Numbered from the stretch's first letter, positions 50,313 to 58,726 are shown. The stretch is 64,000 nucleotides of DNA from DASYPQ01 sp036006425 (GCA_036006425.1 DASYPQ010000022.1:124001-188000); one strand, 5' to 3'. A program made the numbers and translations. The notes: generated by a model not told the origin, from the sequence alone.

Positions 50313-51117
50313 CGACCGACTCCTGGACCACCGGCAGCTGGGCTTCCATGCCCGGCGGCAGCGCCGCCAGCGGCTCGCGCGTGAAGATCAGCGAGACGGG
50401 ACTCCCGCGCTGGGGCAGCAACCATCCGTTGGCGAGCCAGATCGTCTGCCGCAGGCACTCGGGGAGCGCCGCAGTCAGCAGCGTGTTGCCCTCCTCGAAG
50501 AGGGCCACGTTGATCAGGTTGCCTTCGACGTCCGCGGCGAACAGCTCCTTCGTCTCCGAGCCGCGCAGGCGCACCATCCGCGAGCCGAGGAACACCCAGC
50601 GGTGACGGCGCATGCTCCGCCCCGTCTCGAGGTTCCGGAGCAGGTCGTCGACGCGGTGGAAGTGCACCTCGGTGCCCTCGCGCCAGGCCGTGTACAGGAA
50701 GAACCCGTCGCCGCTCGGCGGATCGACGACGTAGGGCGCGACGCCGTCCTTCGATTCCTCGGCGGTGGGCGCCGGCTCCCGCGGTTTCCACTTCGCATTC
50801 TTCCCCGGCGTGACGCCGAGCGCGAGGAGGGCGGCGTTCAGGTGGCTCGGGGCGACGTCGGTCGTGAAGAGGCTCTCGTGCGCGGCGCCCTGCGGGTTCA
50901 CCAGGAGGTACTCGAGCAGGTCCTCGCGCACGTCGATCGCGACCGGGATCCAGCACAGGCCGTGCGCGACGTCGAGATGGATGTGCTGCTCGAGGAACGC
51001 CTGCTCGAGTTTCTTCGCGTCGGCCCCCGCAGGCGCGGGCGTGGTCTGCCCTCCGGTCGGTTGCTGAGCGATCGGGACGAGGAAGGCCGCGACGGCGAAC
51101 GCACGGAGAGCCAGCAT
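50293..51117 (-). CDS. YdjY-domain secreted protein
   Basis: 274 residues from ATG 51117, which avoids overlap with thyX; an ATG at 51168 would add 17 residues. Signal peptide (MLALRAFAVAAFLVPIAQQ). Residues about 40-250 contain a YdjY-type pattern: LLVNPQGAAHESLFTTDVAPSHLNAALLALGVTPG near 70-105, then RHRWVFLGSRMV and NVALFEEGNTLLTAALPE. The domain occurs in secreted planctomycetal proteins of unknown function; a ligand or redox role has not been established to my knowledge. It is the third gene upstream of ino1 in a unit of close-packed genes. Confidence 0.8.
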   Translation of the reverse strand: MLALRAFAVAAFLVPIAQQPTGGQTTPAPAGADAKKLEQAFLEQHIHLDVAHGLCWIPVAIDVREDLLEYLLVNPQGAAHESLFTTDVAPSHLNAALLALGVTPGKNAKWKPREPAPTAEESKDGVAPYVVDPPSGDGFFLYTAWREGTEVHFHRVDDLLRNLETGRSMRRHRWVFLGSRMVRLRGSETKELFAADVEGNLINVALFEEGNTLLTAALPECLRQTIWLANGWLLPQRGSPVSLIFTREPLAALPPGMEAQLPVVQESVDGARDR

Positions 51118-51130
51118 GCGCGTCCGGAGC

Positions 51131-51934
51131 CTAGATCTTCCCGGCGACGATCGCCTCGCGGCGGACACCGATCCGTTCGAGGTCCTCGCGCACGTGCTGG
51201 AACACGCCTTCCGCGTACGCGCGGATCTCGTGCTGCGCGTCGGGCTTCAGGCGCTGCTCGAGGAAGTGGAGGATGCCCTGGAGCGAGACCGTCCAGTACG
51301 CCTGGCTGTACACGTTCTGGGGCAGGAGCAGCCGCGCGAGCTCCTTCGCCACGCCGCGCGCGAGCCGTTCCTGGTAGCGCTCGTAGGCGAGGCGGCACTC
51401 CTCGAGCATCGACGCGCGCTCCCGTTCGTGGTCGAAGGCGGGATCGAGCTCGACCGAGGCCTGCTTGTTCCCGTGCGGCGGGTTCCCGCGCATCACGCGC
51501 GGCACGTAGAACTCCGGCGTCCACTGCACGTAGCGGCCGGACACCTCGTTCCAGCTGCATCCCTTGTCGGTGTCGAACAGGACGTCGAACACCTCGAGGC
51601 TGACCGGCTCCCCGTCGACCTCGTACATCCGCCAGCCGCTGCCGACCTGGTACTTGAAGGCCTGGCGGAAGACGAAGAGCGGAGCCTTCCAGTGGAACGT
51701 GTAGTACGAGTGGCGGTACGGCGACGTGTGCCCGTGCTCCCAGAGGAACGAGCAGAGCTTGCGGTCCTTCTCGTCGAACTCGCTCTTGCGCTTGTCGTAG
51801 GAGATGCGCGCAGCGTTCACGACCTTGAGCGCGGGGTCGGTCTGCATGCGATCGACGAGCGCGACGAATCCGACGCCGTCGCCGAGCGTCTCGAAGGCGC
51901 CTTGCGGCAGCGTGGTGAGCTCTCGTGTCGCCAT
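51131..51934 (-). CDS. thyX: Flavin-dependent thymidylate synthase, ThyX-type
   Basis: 267 residues from ATG 51934. ThyX makes dTMP from dUMP using FAD and methylene-tetrahydrofolate. The overall fold pattern is present (VNAARISYDKR near 40; HGHTSPYRHSYYTFHWKAPLFVFRQ near 67-91; CSWNEVSGRY at 126-135; QNVYSQAYWTVSLQGILHFLEQRL near 210; HEIRAYAE). The usual RHRxxSxNExSxRY motif is interrupted: RQAFKYQ (90-96) replaces the RHR part and 28 extra residues precede the SxNE part. It is probably the thymidylate synthase of this organism, but the altered flavin/dUMP motif leaves some doubt. Confidence 0.88.
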   Translation of the reverse strand: MATRELTTLPQGAFETLGDGVGFVALVDRMQTDPALKVVNAARISYDKRKSEFDEKDRKLCSFLWEHGHTSPYRHSYYTFHWKAPLFVFRQAFKYQVGSGWRMYEVDGEPVSLEVFDVLFDTDKGCSWNEVSGRYVQWTPEFYVPRVMRGNPPHGNKQASVELDPAFDHERERASMLEECRLAYERYQERLARGVAKELARLLLPQNVYSQAYWTVSLQGILHFLEQRLKPDAQHEIRAYAEGVFQHVREDLERIGVRREAIVAGKI

Positions 51935-51938
51935 GGGT

Positions 51939-52781
51939 TCAGTGTAGCCTCGCCTGGGCGGCGGACAGGCAGCGGACGAGGTCGGATGCGACGAGACCGC
52001 GCCGGCCGACTTCGGCGGCCGCGAGATCTCCCGCGAGACCGTGGACGTGCACGGCGGACGACGCCGCCTCGAAAGGCGTCCACCACGCGTCCGAGCGGGT
52101 CCTGCACAAGGCCAAGTACGCTCCCAGGATTCCCGCGAGCACGTCGCCTGCTCCGGCGGTCGCCATCCCCGGGTTCCCTGTCTCGTTCACGTACACGCGG
52201 TCGCCGTCGACGACTACCGTTCGATGCCCTTTCAGGCAGCACACGGCCTGGGCGCGCCGGCTGATTTCGCAAGCCGCGGCCACCCGGCCCGGTTCGTCGC
52301 GCGGGACCTCGCGTCCGAGGAGCCGCGCCGCCTCGCCCGGATGCGGCGTCAGGACCATCGGTCCGCGGCGCTTCCGGAGGACCTCGAGATCACCGCCGAG
52401 GACGTTCAAGGCGTCCGCGTCCACGATCCAGCTCCCCTCGGCCATGCCGGCGAGCAGCGCGCGGACCACGAGCAGCGTGCGCTCGGTCGCGCCGAGGCCC
52501 GGGCCGAGCACGCGCGCGTCGTCGGTCCTTCCCGTGAGCGTCGCGACCGGGTCGCGCGTCGCGTCGAGCAGGACGGCCTCGGGAGCCGCGCCGGGAACGA
52601 CGATCTTCAAGTTCGCGTCGAGGCACGCGACCGAGACGAGACCGGCGCCCGCTCGCTGCGCCGCGCGTGCGACGAGCACGGCCGCACCCGGCATGTCTTC
52701 GCTGCCGCACACGAGAAGCACGCGGCCGGCGTCGCCCTTGTGCGCGTCTTCCGGCAGGACGGGAGGAGCGCGCGGGCTCAG
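51939..52781 (-). CDS. nnrD: ADP/ATP-dependent NAD(P)H-hydrate dehydratase (stand-alone YjeF-C)
   Basis: 280 residues. NnrD repairs hydrated NAD(P)H, giving back NAD(P)H. Visible: HKGDAGRVLLVCGSEDMPGAAVLVARAA (phosphate loop region), LGPGLGATE near 95, WIVDADALNVLGG near 120, LTPHPGEAARLLG near 145, and the catalytic GNPGMATAGAGDVLAGILGA near 225. The N-terminal YjeF epimerase domain is absent. In-frame ATG/GTG/TTG starts are lacking before HKGDAG; a CTG at 52781 overlaps the upstream stop as CTGA and fits translational coupling. The start is therefore inferred, not certain. Confidence 0.85.
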   Translation of the reverse strand: MSPRAPPVLPEDAHKGDAGRVLLVCGSEDMPGAAVLVARAAQRAGAGLVSVACLDANLKIVVPGAAPEAVLLDATRDPVATLTGRTDDARVLGPGLGATERTLLVVRALLAGMAEGSWIVDADALNVLGGDLEVLRKRRGPMVLTPHPGEAARLLGREVPRDEPGRVAAACEISRRAQAVCCLKGHRTVVVDGDRVYVNETGNPGMATAGAGDVLAGILGAYLALCRTRSDAWWTPFEAASSAVHVHGLAGDLAAAEVGRRGLVASDLVRCLSAAQARLH

Positions 52782-53833
52782 ACGAGGACCTCCGTGCGAC
52801 CGACTTCGAGCCCGGCCCAGTTGCGGATCGACTTCTGCTCCCAGCCCGCGAGGAGGGCGAGTTCCGCGTCCGTGGCCAGCGCGAAGCGGCGCAGGAGTGC
52901 GACGAGGACGGCGTGCAGGCCGCGGTTCGAGCCGTCGTCCATCTTGATCGCGAGGCCGCGGTCGAGGCCGCGCGCGCCGATCCCGTACACGGCGTCCCCG
53001 CCGATCTTGGGGAACAGCCGGCCGCGCGTCGCGCGGACGATCTCCGTGCAGATGCGATCGCGCCTGCCGGCGAGGAGCACGGGGTTGGCCGCGACGGACG
53101 CGAGCATCCGCTCGCACGCCGAACGGCGCGCCGGCGCGAGCGCGCCCGGGTTCGCGACCCGCGCGAACGCCGTCGCGAGCCCGACGAGCGGCATGCGGAA
53201 CGTCGGCGCGCTGCAACCGTCGATCGCGGTCGTGAGTTCGGACGCGTCCACGCCGCTGACGGCGAGGACGGCGTCGCGGACGAGCTCCTGCCCCGGACCC
53301 GCGGGATCGATGTACCCGGCGGTCGGGACGCCGAGGTGGAGTGCCAGGGTCAGGAACCCGGCGTGCTTTCCCGAGCAGTTGTTGTGGAGCGCGGAGGGCT
53401 TCCGGCCCTCCGCGCGGAGTCGCGCGCGCGTTTCCGGATCGCCCGGCGGCTGCGGTCCGCAGGCGAGATCCGCGACCGAGAGCCCGAGGCGCGCGAGGAG
53501 CGCCGCCACGCCGTCCGTGTGACACGCTTCCGCGTTGTGGGACGAGACGGCGAGCGCGATCTCGGCGTCGGTGAATGCGAATCGCTCCGCCGCTCCCGAT
53601 TCGATCAACGGCAACGCCTGGAGGCATTTCACCGAGCTCCGGACGAAGACCGGATCCCTCCACGCGCCCGCTCCTTCGATCACGCGACCCGACGAGTCGG
53701 CGAGGACCCACGATCCGCGGTGCTGCGATTCGACCGCGTCGCCGCGCCAGACGTGCGCGAGCACGGGATTGTCGGGGTAAGCCGGCGCCGATCGAACGGC
53801 GCGTCGCGACTCGGAGTCTCGGGATTGGACCAT
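52778..53833 (-). CDS. Type II-like asparaginase (Rhizobium-type family)
   Basis: 351 residues from ATG 53833. Signature regions of the thermolabile/AnsA-type asparaginase family (COG4448): RSSVKCLQALPLIESGAAE near 66, SSHNAEACHTDGV near 95, HNNCSGKHAGFL near 150, IDGCSAPTFRMPL near 205, and KIGGDAVYGIGARGLDRGLAIKMDDGSNRG near 280. These enzymes hydrolyse L-asparagine to aspartate; substrate in this lineage has not been proven. The ORF ends at the CTGA overlap with nnrD, placing it in the same minus-strand unit. Length is normal. Confidence 0.88.
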   Translation of the reverse strand: MVQSRDSESRRAVRSAPAYPDNPVLAHVWRGDAVESQHRGSWVLADSSGRVIEGAGAWRDPVFVRSSVKCLQALPLIESGAAERFAFTDAEIALAVSSHNAEACHTDGVAALLARLGLSVADLACGPQPPGDPETRARLRAEGRKPSALHNNCSGKHAGFLTLALHLGVPTAGYIDPAGPGQELVRDAVLAVSGVDASELTTAIDGCSAPTFRMPLVGLATAFARVANPGALAPARRSACERMLASVAANPVLLAGRRDRICTEIVRATRGRLFPKIGGDAVYGIGARGLDRGLAIKMDDGSNRGLHAVLVALLRRFALATDAELALLAGWEQKSIRNWAGLEVGRTEVLV

Positions 53834-53883
53834 CGATATCGTTCCAGCGAACTCCGGCCCATACTAGCTACACTGGTACCGCG

Positions 53884-54279
53884 GTGGCATCGATTGGAAG
53901 AGTTGGATCGCGCCGGCGCACGACGCCGGCCTGGCTGTTCGGGCCCTTGATGCTCGCCGCGACGGTGTGCGGGGCGCTCGTCGTCCTGCGCGGACCAGAT
54001 CGCGCGTTCGTCACCGCCCTCGCCGCGGTGATCGGAACGGCCGCAGCCTGGGTCCTGGTATCCGTCTTCTGGCCCGCGCGCGCCGACAGGACCTGCCCGT
54101 CGTGCGGCGGCGGCAGCCTGCGTCGCCGCGATCGTCGCTCGACGCGCGGAGTCGCCTGCGACTCCTGCGGCCACGAGGATGCGCACGAGAGCTCGTTCCT
54201 CCTCGTCGAGGACGAAGGGGACGCGATCGAGCCCATCGTCCTCGGCGAGCGCACTCCTGGTCGAGGGTCGGCGCGATGA
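53884..54279 (+). CDS. Two-helix membrane protein with zinc ribbon
   Basis: 131 residues from GTG 53884 (other in-frame starts upstream exist). Two membrane helices (PLMLAATVCGALVVL and TALAAVIGTAAAWVLVSVFW) precede a cytoplasmic zinc ribbon TCPSCGG...VACDSCGH (about 74-100). Family unknown. It overlaps the following bifunctional-nuclease-domain gene as ATGA, so the two are probably made together. Starts 51 bp downstream of the divergent asparaginase start. Confidence 0.65.
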   Translation: MASIGRVGSRRRTTPAWLFGPLMLAATVCGALVVLRGPDRAFVTALAAVIGTAAAWVLVSVFWPARADRTCPSCGGGSLRRRDRRSTRGVACDSCGHEDAHESSFLLVEDEGDAIEPIVLGERTPGRGSAR

Positions 54280-54797
54280 ACGACCCGAAGGACGGGATGA
54301 AGATGATCGACGTCGCCCTGTCGCGGATCGTGATCCGCGAGGGCTCGGAACAGCAGTACATCTTCCTGCAGGAAGCGGGCGGCGGGCGCGGGTTCCCCAT
54401 CGTGATCGGAACCGTCGAAGCCTGCGAGATCCGACGGGTCGTCGCCGGGCTCCAGACGCCGCGCCCGCTGACGCACCAGCTCGCCTACGAGACGATCCGC
54501 GCTCTCGAGACCGAGCTGAAGCACGTCGACATCGTCGACCTGCGCGACAACACGTTCTTCGCGCAACTCGTCCTGCACAAGAAGGACAGCGAGATGACGG
54601 CCGTCGTCGACGCGCGCCCGAGCGACGCCGTCGCGCTCGCGCTGCGCGCGAAGTGCCCGATCCGCGTGGCCCAGTCGGTGCTCGACATGGTGCGCACCGA
54701 TCCGTCCGGACCCGACGTGCTCCCGGAACCGGAGGCGACGCCGGAGGACGACGAGGAAGAAGAAGAAGGCGAAGCGAAGGGCGGCGAGGAGCCCTAG
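54276..54797 (+). CDS. Bifunctional nuclease (BFN/DUF151) domain protein
   Basis: 173 residues from ATG 54276. The BFN domain is clear: EGSEQQYIFLQEAGGGRGFPIVIGTVEACEI near 20-50, RPLTHQLAYETIRALETEL near 65, FFAQLVLHKKD and VDARPSDAVALALRAKCPIRVAQ near 110-130. Members include a plant wound-response protein with RNase/DNase activity, while the bacterial role is unproven. A Glu/Pro-rich acidic tail closes the protein. Overlap with the membrane/zinc-ribbon gene implies an operon. Confidence 0.93.
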   Translation: MNDPKDGMKMIDVALSRIVIREGSEQQYIFLQEAGGGRGFPIVIGTVEACEIRRVVAGLQTPRPLTHQLAYETIRALETELKHVDIVDLRDNTFFAQLVLHKKDSEMTAVVDARPSDAVALALRAKCPIRVAQSVLDMVRTDPSGPDVLPEPEATPEDDEEEEEGEAKGGEEP

Positions 54798-54842
54798 CGC
54801 GCTGGACCGTCGCGCGCGTCGCGCGTACCCTCCCCGCAGCGC

Positions 54843-54930
54843 GGAGGCGTGGCAGAGCGGCCGAATGCGTCGGTTTTGAAAACCGAAGTGTCGCAAGGCA
54901 CCGGGGGTTCGAATCCTCCCGCCTCCGCCA
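54843..54930 (+). tRNA. tRNA-Ser (UGA)
   Basis: 88 bases with encoded CCA. The 7-bp acceptor GGAGGCG/CGCCTCC is followed by discriminator G. The D-arm GCAGAGC, anticodon stem TCGGT/ACCGA with loop TTTGAAA (anticodon TGA), a long variable arm typical of class II tRNAs and T-loop TTCGAAT complete it. It sits 6 bp before the methyltransferase start. Confidence 0.97.
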
Positions 54931-54936
54931 GCCCAC

Positions 54937-55764
54937 ATGAGCACGAAGAAGACCCCGACGGACTATCTGCACGGCTTCACCGCCGACGAGCAGTCCCGAC
55001 TCCGGCGCCAGGCGCGCTTCCTCGAGCACCGCATCCACGACCGCCTTCCGTTCCGGAGGTCGAAGGCACTGATCGAGATCGGCAGCGGCGTCGGAGCCCA
55101 GACCGAGATCCTCCTCCGGCACTTTCCGGAACTGCACGTCACGGGCGTCGATCGATCCGAGACGAACCTCGAGGCGGCGCGGGCGCGCCTCGAAGGCCTG
55201 CAGTGGGCCGCCGGACGCTACGAGTTCGTGCTCGCGGACGCCGGCTCGCTCGACTTCGAAGCCGACCGATTCGACTCCGCGTTCCTGTGCTGGATCCTCG
55301 AGCACGTCGGTGATCCGGCGCTCATCCTCTCCGAGACGCGCCGCGTGCTCCGCTCCGGTTCTCCGATCGTCGTCACCGAGGTCCAGAACGCGTCGTTCTT
55401 CCTCGATCCGTACAGCCCGAACACGCTCTCCTTCTGGATGGCCTTCAACGATCACCAGCTCGAGATCGGCGGCGACCCGTTCGTCGGCGCGAAGCTCGGG
55501 AACCTGCTCCAGGCCGTCGGATACCGCGACATCGTGACCGAGGTCCGGACGATCCACCTCGACAACCGGGCTCCAGGCGAGCGCGCGGAGTTCATCGCCT
55601 ACTGGACCGAGCTGCTCCTATCCGGAGTCCCCGGACTCCAGAAGGCCGGGAAGGTCTCGGCGGAGGTCGTCGAAGGCATGAAGCGCGAGCTGGCTCACGT
55701 CGCGCACGATCCGAACTCGGTCTTCTTCTACTCGTTCGTCCAGGCGCGCGCGCAGGTCGATTGA
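54937..55764 (+). CDS. Class I SAM-dependent methyltransferase
   Basis: 275 residues from ATG 54937. SAM-binding motif I ALIEIGSGVGAQTEILLRHFPE near 45-65, motif II with acidic Asp after strand 2 (VTGVDRSETNLEAAR near 75), ADAGSLDF and the FDSAFLCWILEHVGDPALILSETRRVLRSGSPIVV block near 105-145. Methyltransferase type 11/25 group. Acceptor unknown. It is bracketed by two serine tRNA genes, which may be coincidental; it lacks an RNA-binding domain, so a tRNA substrate is not implied. Confidence 0.88.
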   Translation: MSTKKTPTDYLHGFTADEQSRLRRQARFLEHRIHDRLPFRRSKALIEIGSGVGAQTEILLRHFPELHVTGVDRSETNLEAARARLEGLQWAAGRYEFVLADAGSLDFEADRFDSAFLCWILEHVGDPALILSETRRVLRSGSPIVVTEVQNASFFLDPYSPNTLSFWMAFNDHQLEIGGDPFVGAKLGNLLQAVGYRDIVTEVRTIHLDNRAPGERAEFIAYWTELLLSGVPGLQKAGKVSAEVVEGMKRELAHVAHDPNSVFFYSFVQARAQVD

Positions 55765-55775
55765 GTCGCTCGGCT

Positions 55776-55799
55776 TGCCCGTGCTCGCGGGCACGGGTA
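55776..55799 (+). terminator. Hairpin between methyltransferase gene and tRNA-Ser(GCU)
   Basis: CCCGTGC-TCGCGG-GCACGGG at 55778-55797, extendable by T-A and G-T pairs to nine. It lies 12 bases after the methyltransferase stop and 21 before the tRNA, so it may terminate the upstream transcript. Confidence 0.4.
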
Positions 55800-55820
55800 T
55801 CCTCCCCCGCCCGCCGCGCG

Positions 55821-55912
<92 letters not shown>

Positions 55913-55953
55913 TCTCGACCGGCATCGAGAACCGTGGCATCCTGCGCACGGCC

Positions 55954-56406
55954 ATGAGGAACTCGCACGGATGCGCGCGGATCGCGCTGCTCTTCGCAGG
56001 CCTCGCGGGGAGTTGCGCCGTCCATCGCGAGCTCGTCGTGCTCTCGGATCCGCCGGGTGCGGCCGTGCGTCTCGATCAGAAGATCGTCGGCCAGACTCCG
56101 TACCGCACCGAGTTCGACGCGTTCGGCACGCGCCGCGTCACGTTGTACCGCGAGGGCTACCGCGCCTGGTCCGAGCAGGTGAAGCTCGTCGAGCCCTGGT
56201 ACGCGCGCTTCCCGCTCGACTTCTTCTCGGAGGTGCTGCTGCCGATCGGTTGGCACTACCGCAAAGTGGTCCGCGTGGCGCTCGAGCCCGAGAGCGGGGC
56301 CGTCACGCAACCGGACCTCGACAAGGTCCTCGAGCGCGCCGAGGAACTCCGCAAGGCCGGCCCCGAGGGACCGCAGCGCGCCAAGCCCCCGGCTCCGCCG
56401 CAGTGA
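55954..56406 (+). CDS. PEGA-domain lipoprotein
   Basis: 150 residues from ATG 55954. Lipoprotein-like signal (ALLFAGLAGSC, lipobox LAGSC, Cys at about 21). The PEGA domain follows (VLSDPPGAAVRLDQKIVGQTPYRTEFDAFGTRRVTLYREGYRAW), a beta-sandwich of unknown ligand common in surface proteins, then an amphipathic segment and a Pro-rich tail. Its stop overlaps the murD start as GTGA, an unusual pairing; whether it has anything to do with wall synthesis is not shown. Confidence 0.87.
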   Translation: MRNSHGCARIALLFAGLAGSCAVHRELVVLSDPPGAAVRLDQKIVGQTPYRTEFDAFGTRRVTLYREGYRAWSEQVKLVEPWYARFPLDFFSEVLLPIGWHYRKVVRVALEPESGAVTQPDLDKVLERAEELRKAGPEGPQRAKPPAPPQ

Positions 56407-57800
56407 TCCAGGCCGCGAACGCGCTCGAAGGAGTGCCGGTGACCGTGATGGGTCTCGGGCTCTTCGGCGGCGGCGCCGCGGTGGCGCGGTGGCTCGCCGG
56501 GCAAGGCGCGCGCGTCACGGTCACCGACCTGCGCTCCGCCGCGGAGCTCGCGCCCGCAGTCCGGACGCTCGAGGGATTCGAGGTCGAGTTCGTCCTCGGC
56601 GAGCACCGCCTCGCGGACTTCACGCGCACCGGCATGGTCGTCGCGAATCCGGCCGTCGCGCCGGGGAATCCGCTGCTCGCCGCCGCGCGCGCCGCCGGTG
56701 TGCCGGTGACCTCCGAGATGGCCCTCTTTCTCGAGCGCTGCCCGGCGCGCATCGCGGCGGTCACGGGAACGCAGGGGAAGAGCTCGACGTGCAACACGCT
56801 GGCGCAGCTGCTCGCGGCCTGCGGGATCCGCGTCCACCTCGGGGGGAACATCGGGAGGTCGCTCCTCGAGAGCCTGCGCGAGATGGAGCGCGACGACGTC
56901 GCGGTCGTCGAGATCTCCTCCTACCAGCTCGACGCGTTGCCCGCGGAACTCGGGGAGCCCGGCTCGCCGCCGCGTGTCGAAGTCGTCGCGATCACGAACG
57001 TCCTCGCCGATCACCTCGAGCGACACGGCTCGGTCGCCGCGTACGCGGCGGCGAAGCGTCGCATCCTGCGGCTCGCCGCCGCGACCGGCGGAACGGCGAT
57101 CCTTCCCGGCGAAGCGCCGGAACTCGCGAGCTGGACCGAACCGGGTCTGCGGCGCCTCGATTGTTTCGCGACGCGCGCGTCCGACGTCGGGCTCAACATG
57201 CGCGACGGGCGCTTCCGACTGGGCCTCGAGCCGCTAGCGAAGGTGTCGGACCTGCGCCTCCGCGGGACGTTCCAGCGCGAGAACACCCTGATCGCGCTCG
57301 GGACGGCGAAGCTCCTCGGCGCGGACGCGGAGCGACTGGCGACGGCGCTCCCCGGCGTCACCGCGCTCCCGCACCGCCTCGAGGACCTCGGCACGCGGCG
57401 CGGGCACCGCGTCTGGGACAACGGCGTCTCGACGACCCCCGACTCCACGGTCTCCGTCCTCCTCTCGATCGCCCCGGGATGCACGCTCCTGTGCGGCGGG
57501 AAGGCGAAGAACCTGCCGTTGGTCGAGCTCGTCGACACCGCGCGGGCGCGCACGCGCCGGGTGATCGCCTTCGGAGAAGCCGCCGATCGCTTCGGCTCCG
57601 CCTTCCGCTCGGCGGGGATCGAGACCTGGGCCGCGGCGAGCGTCGAGGCCGCGATCGACCTCGCGTTCGAGCACATGGGGCCGGGCGAGGAGCTGCTCTT
57701 CTCCCCCGCCGCGGCGAGCTTCGACGCGTATCTGAACTTCCGCGAGCGGGCGCTCGCATTCCAGCGCGCGCTCCCGCCGGTGGACGCCGACGGGAGATGA
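56403..57800 (+). CDS. murD: UDP-N-acetylmuramoylalanine-D-glutamate ligase
   Basis: 465 residues from GTG 56403. MurD adds D-glutamate to UDP-MurNAc-L-Ala in peptidoglycan synthesis. N-terminal Rossmann part (VTVMGLGLFGGGAAVARWL; VTVTDLRS), ATP loop VTGTQGKSST near 120 (Gln and Ser replace the common Asn and Thr), SSYQLDALP near 167, NVLADHLERHGSVAAYAAAKRRIL near 200 and the C-terminal VWDNGVSTTPDSTVS near 340, which replaces the usual DSKATN. Length fits. The gene lies outside a dcw cluster, coupled by 4-bp overlaps to both neighbours. Planctomycetes make peptidoglycan, so its presence is expected. Confidence 0.93.
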   Translation: MIQAANALEGVPVTVMGLGLFGGGAAVARWLAGQGARVTVTDLRSAAELAPAVRTLEGFEVEFVLGEHRLADFTRTGMVVANPAVAPGNPLLAAARAAGVPVTSEMALFLERCPARIAAVTGTQGKSSTCNTLAQLLAACGIRVHLGGNIGRSLLESLREMERDDVAVVEISSYQLDALPAELGEPGSPPRVEVVAITNVLADHLERHGSVAAYAAAKRRILRLAAATGGTAILPGEAPELASWTEPGLRRLDCFATRASDVGLNMRDGRFRLGLEPLAKVSDLRLRGTFQRENTLIALGTAKLLGADAERLATALPGVTALPHRLEDLGTRRGHRVWDNGVSTTPDSTVSVLLSIAPGCTLLCGGKAKNLPLVELVDTARARTRRVIAFGEAADRFGSAFRSAGIETWAAASVEAAIDLAFEHMGPGEELLFSPAAASFDAYLNFRERALAFQRALPPVDADGR

Positions 57801-58708
57801 GTCTCGACCCCGACGACCCGGAGCTCGCGCCGCTGCTCGCGCGACTCGCGCCGTACACGAGGAGCCTCGTCGGTCGCGCTGGGACCCAGGCGATGCGATT
57901 GCACGCGGACACCGTCACGCCCGAGCACCTCCTGTCGGTGCTCGTCGACGATCCCGAGTCCGCAGCACACGCCGCGATCCTCCACGCGTTCGCGGATCCC
58001 GCGACGATCTCGAGCGAAGCCCTGGCGATCTCGCCGGGGCTGATGGTGGTCGCCTCCGGATCGACGCTGCCGTTCTCGCCCGGCGCCGTCGACGTCCTGG
58101 CGCGGGCGCACCGGCGCTCACGGGAATCCGCGGCGGACGAGGTCGAGGTCGGCAGCCTGCTGATCGAAGCCGCGGCCAGCGTCGAGCCGGGAGCCCGCGA
58201 TGCGTTGCGCGCCGCCGGGCTCGCCGCCGCCGGCGAAGCGCGCGCGCCGGGGCCGGACTCGCGGCCGAGCGCCGGCTTCTTCAAACGCTTCACGACGCCC
58301 GCGAAGCGCGCCCTCTCGGCCGCGAACCGCTTCGCGGCCGGGGAGCGCGCCGCGGCGATCTCGCCGGCGCACCTTCTCCTCGGATGCCTCGCGGAGGAGC
58401 CGGCGAACGCCGCGGCCGGCGGACTCAGCGTGCACCGCGCCCGCGCGATCCTCTCGGGACGCACGGTCGACGACCGCGACCCCGAGCCGCGCCGGCTGCA
58501 GGCGGACCCGTCGCTGCTCCGGTTCCTGCGGGGCGTGGAACCCGGATCGAGCAGCCTGGGGCTCCTGGCGCGGTTCCTTTCCAACGAGACACCCGAGCTG
58601 GCGGGTATCCTGACCCGTTCGAAGGTCACCGCCGCGTTCCTGGAGCGCGCCCGCGAAGCCTTTCAGGATCCGGAGACGGTGAAGGAACCGCCCACGCCTC
58701 GACGATAG
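57797..58708 (+). CDS. Clp_N-domain-only protein
   Basis: 303 residues from ATG 57797, overlapping murD as ATGA. Two regions resemble the N-terminal repeat domain of ClpA/ClpC: AMRLHADTVTPEHLLSVLVDD near 34-55 and SAANRFAAGERAAAISPAHLLLGCLAEEP near 175-205. The repeat helix LLARFLSN and related turns follow. There is no AAA+ module, Walker A or protease domain. Clp_N binds substrates and adaptors in ClpC; a stand-alone copy just upstream of mcsA-like and clpC genes suggests an adaptor, decoy or regulator for ClpC. This is inference; no such function is demonstrated here. Confidence 0.72.
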   Translation: MSLDPDDPELAPLLARLAPYTRSLVGRAGTQAMRLHADTVTPEHLLSVLVDDPESAAHAAILHAFADPATISSEALAISPGLMVVASGSTLPFSPGAVDVLARAHRRSRESAADEVEVGSLLIEAAASVEPGARDALRAAGLAAAGEARAPGPDSRPSAGFFKRFTTPAKRALSAANRFAAGERAAAISPAHLLLGCLAEEPANAAAGGLSVHRARAILSGRTVDDRDPEPRRLQADPSLLRFLRGVEPGSSSLGLLARFLSNETPELAGILTRSKVTAAFLERAREAFQDPETVKEPPTPRR

Positions 58709-58726
58709 GAAGGAGCCGAGCTATAG

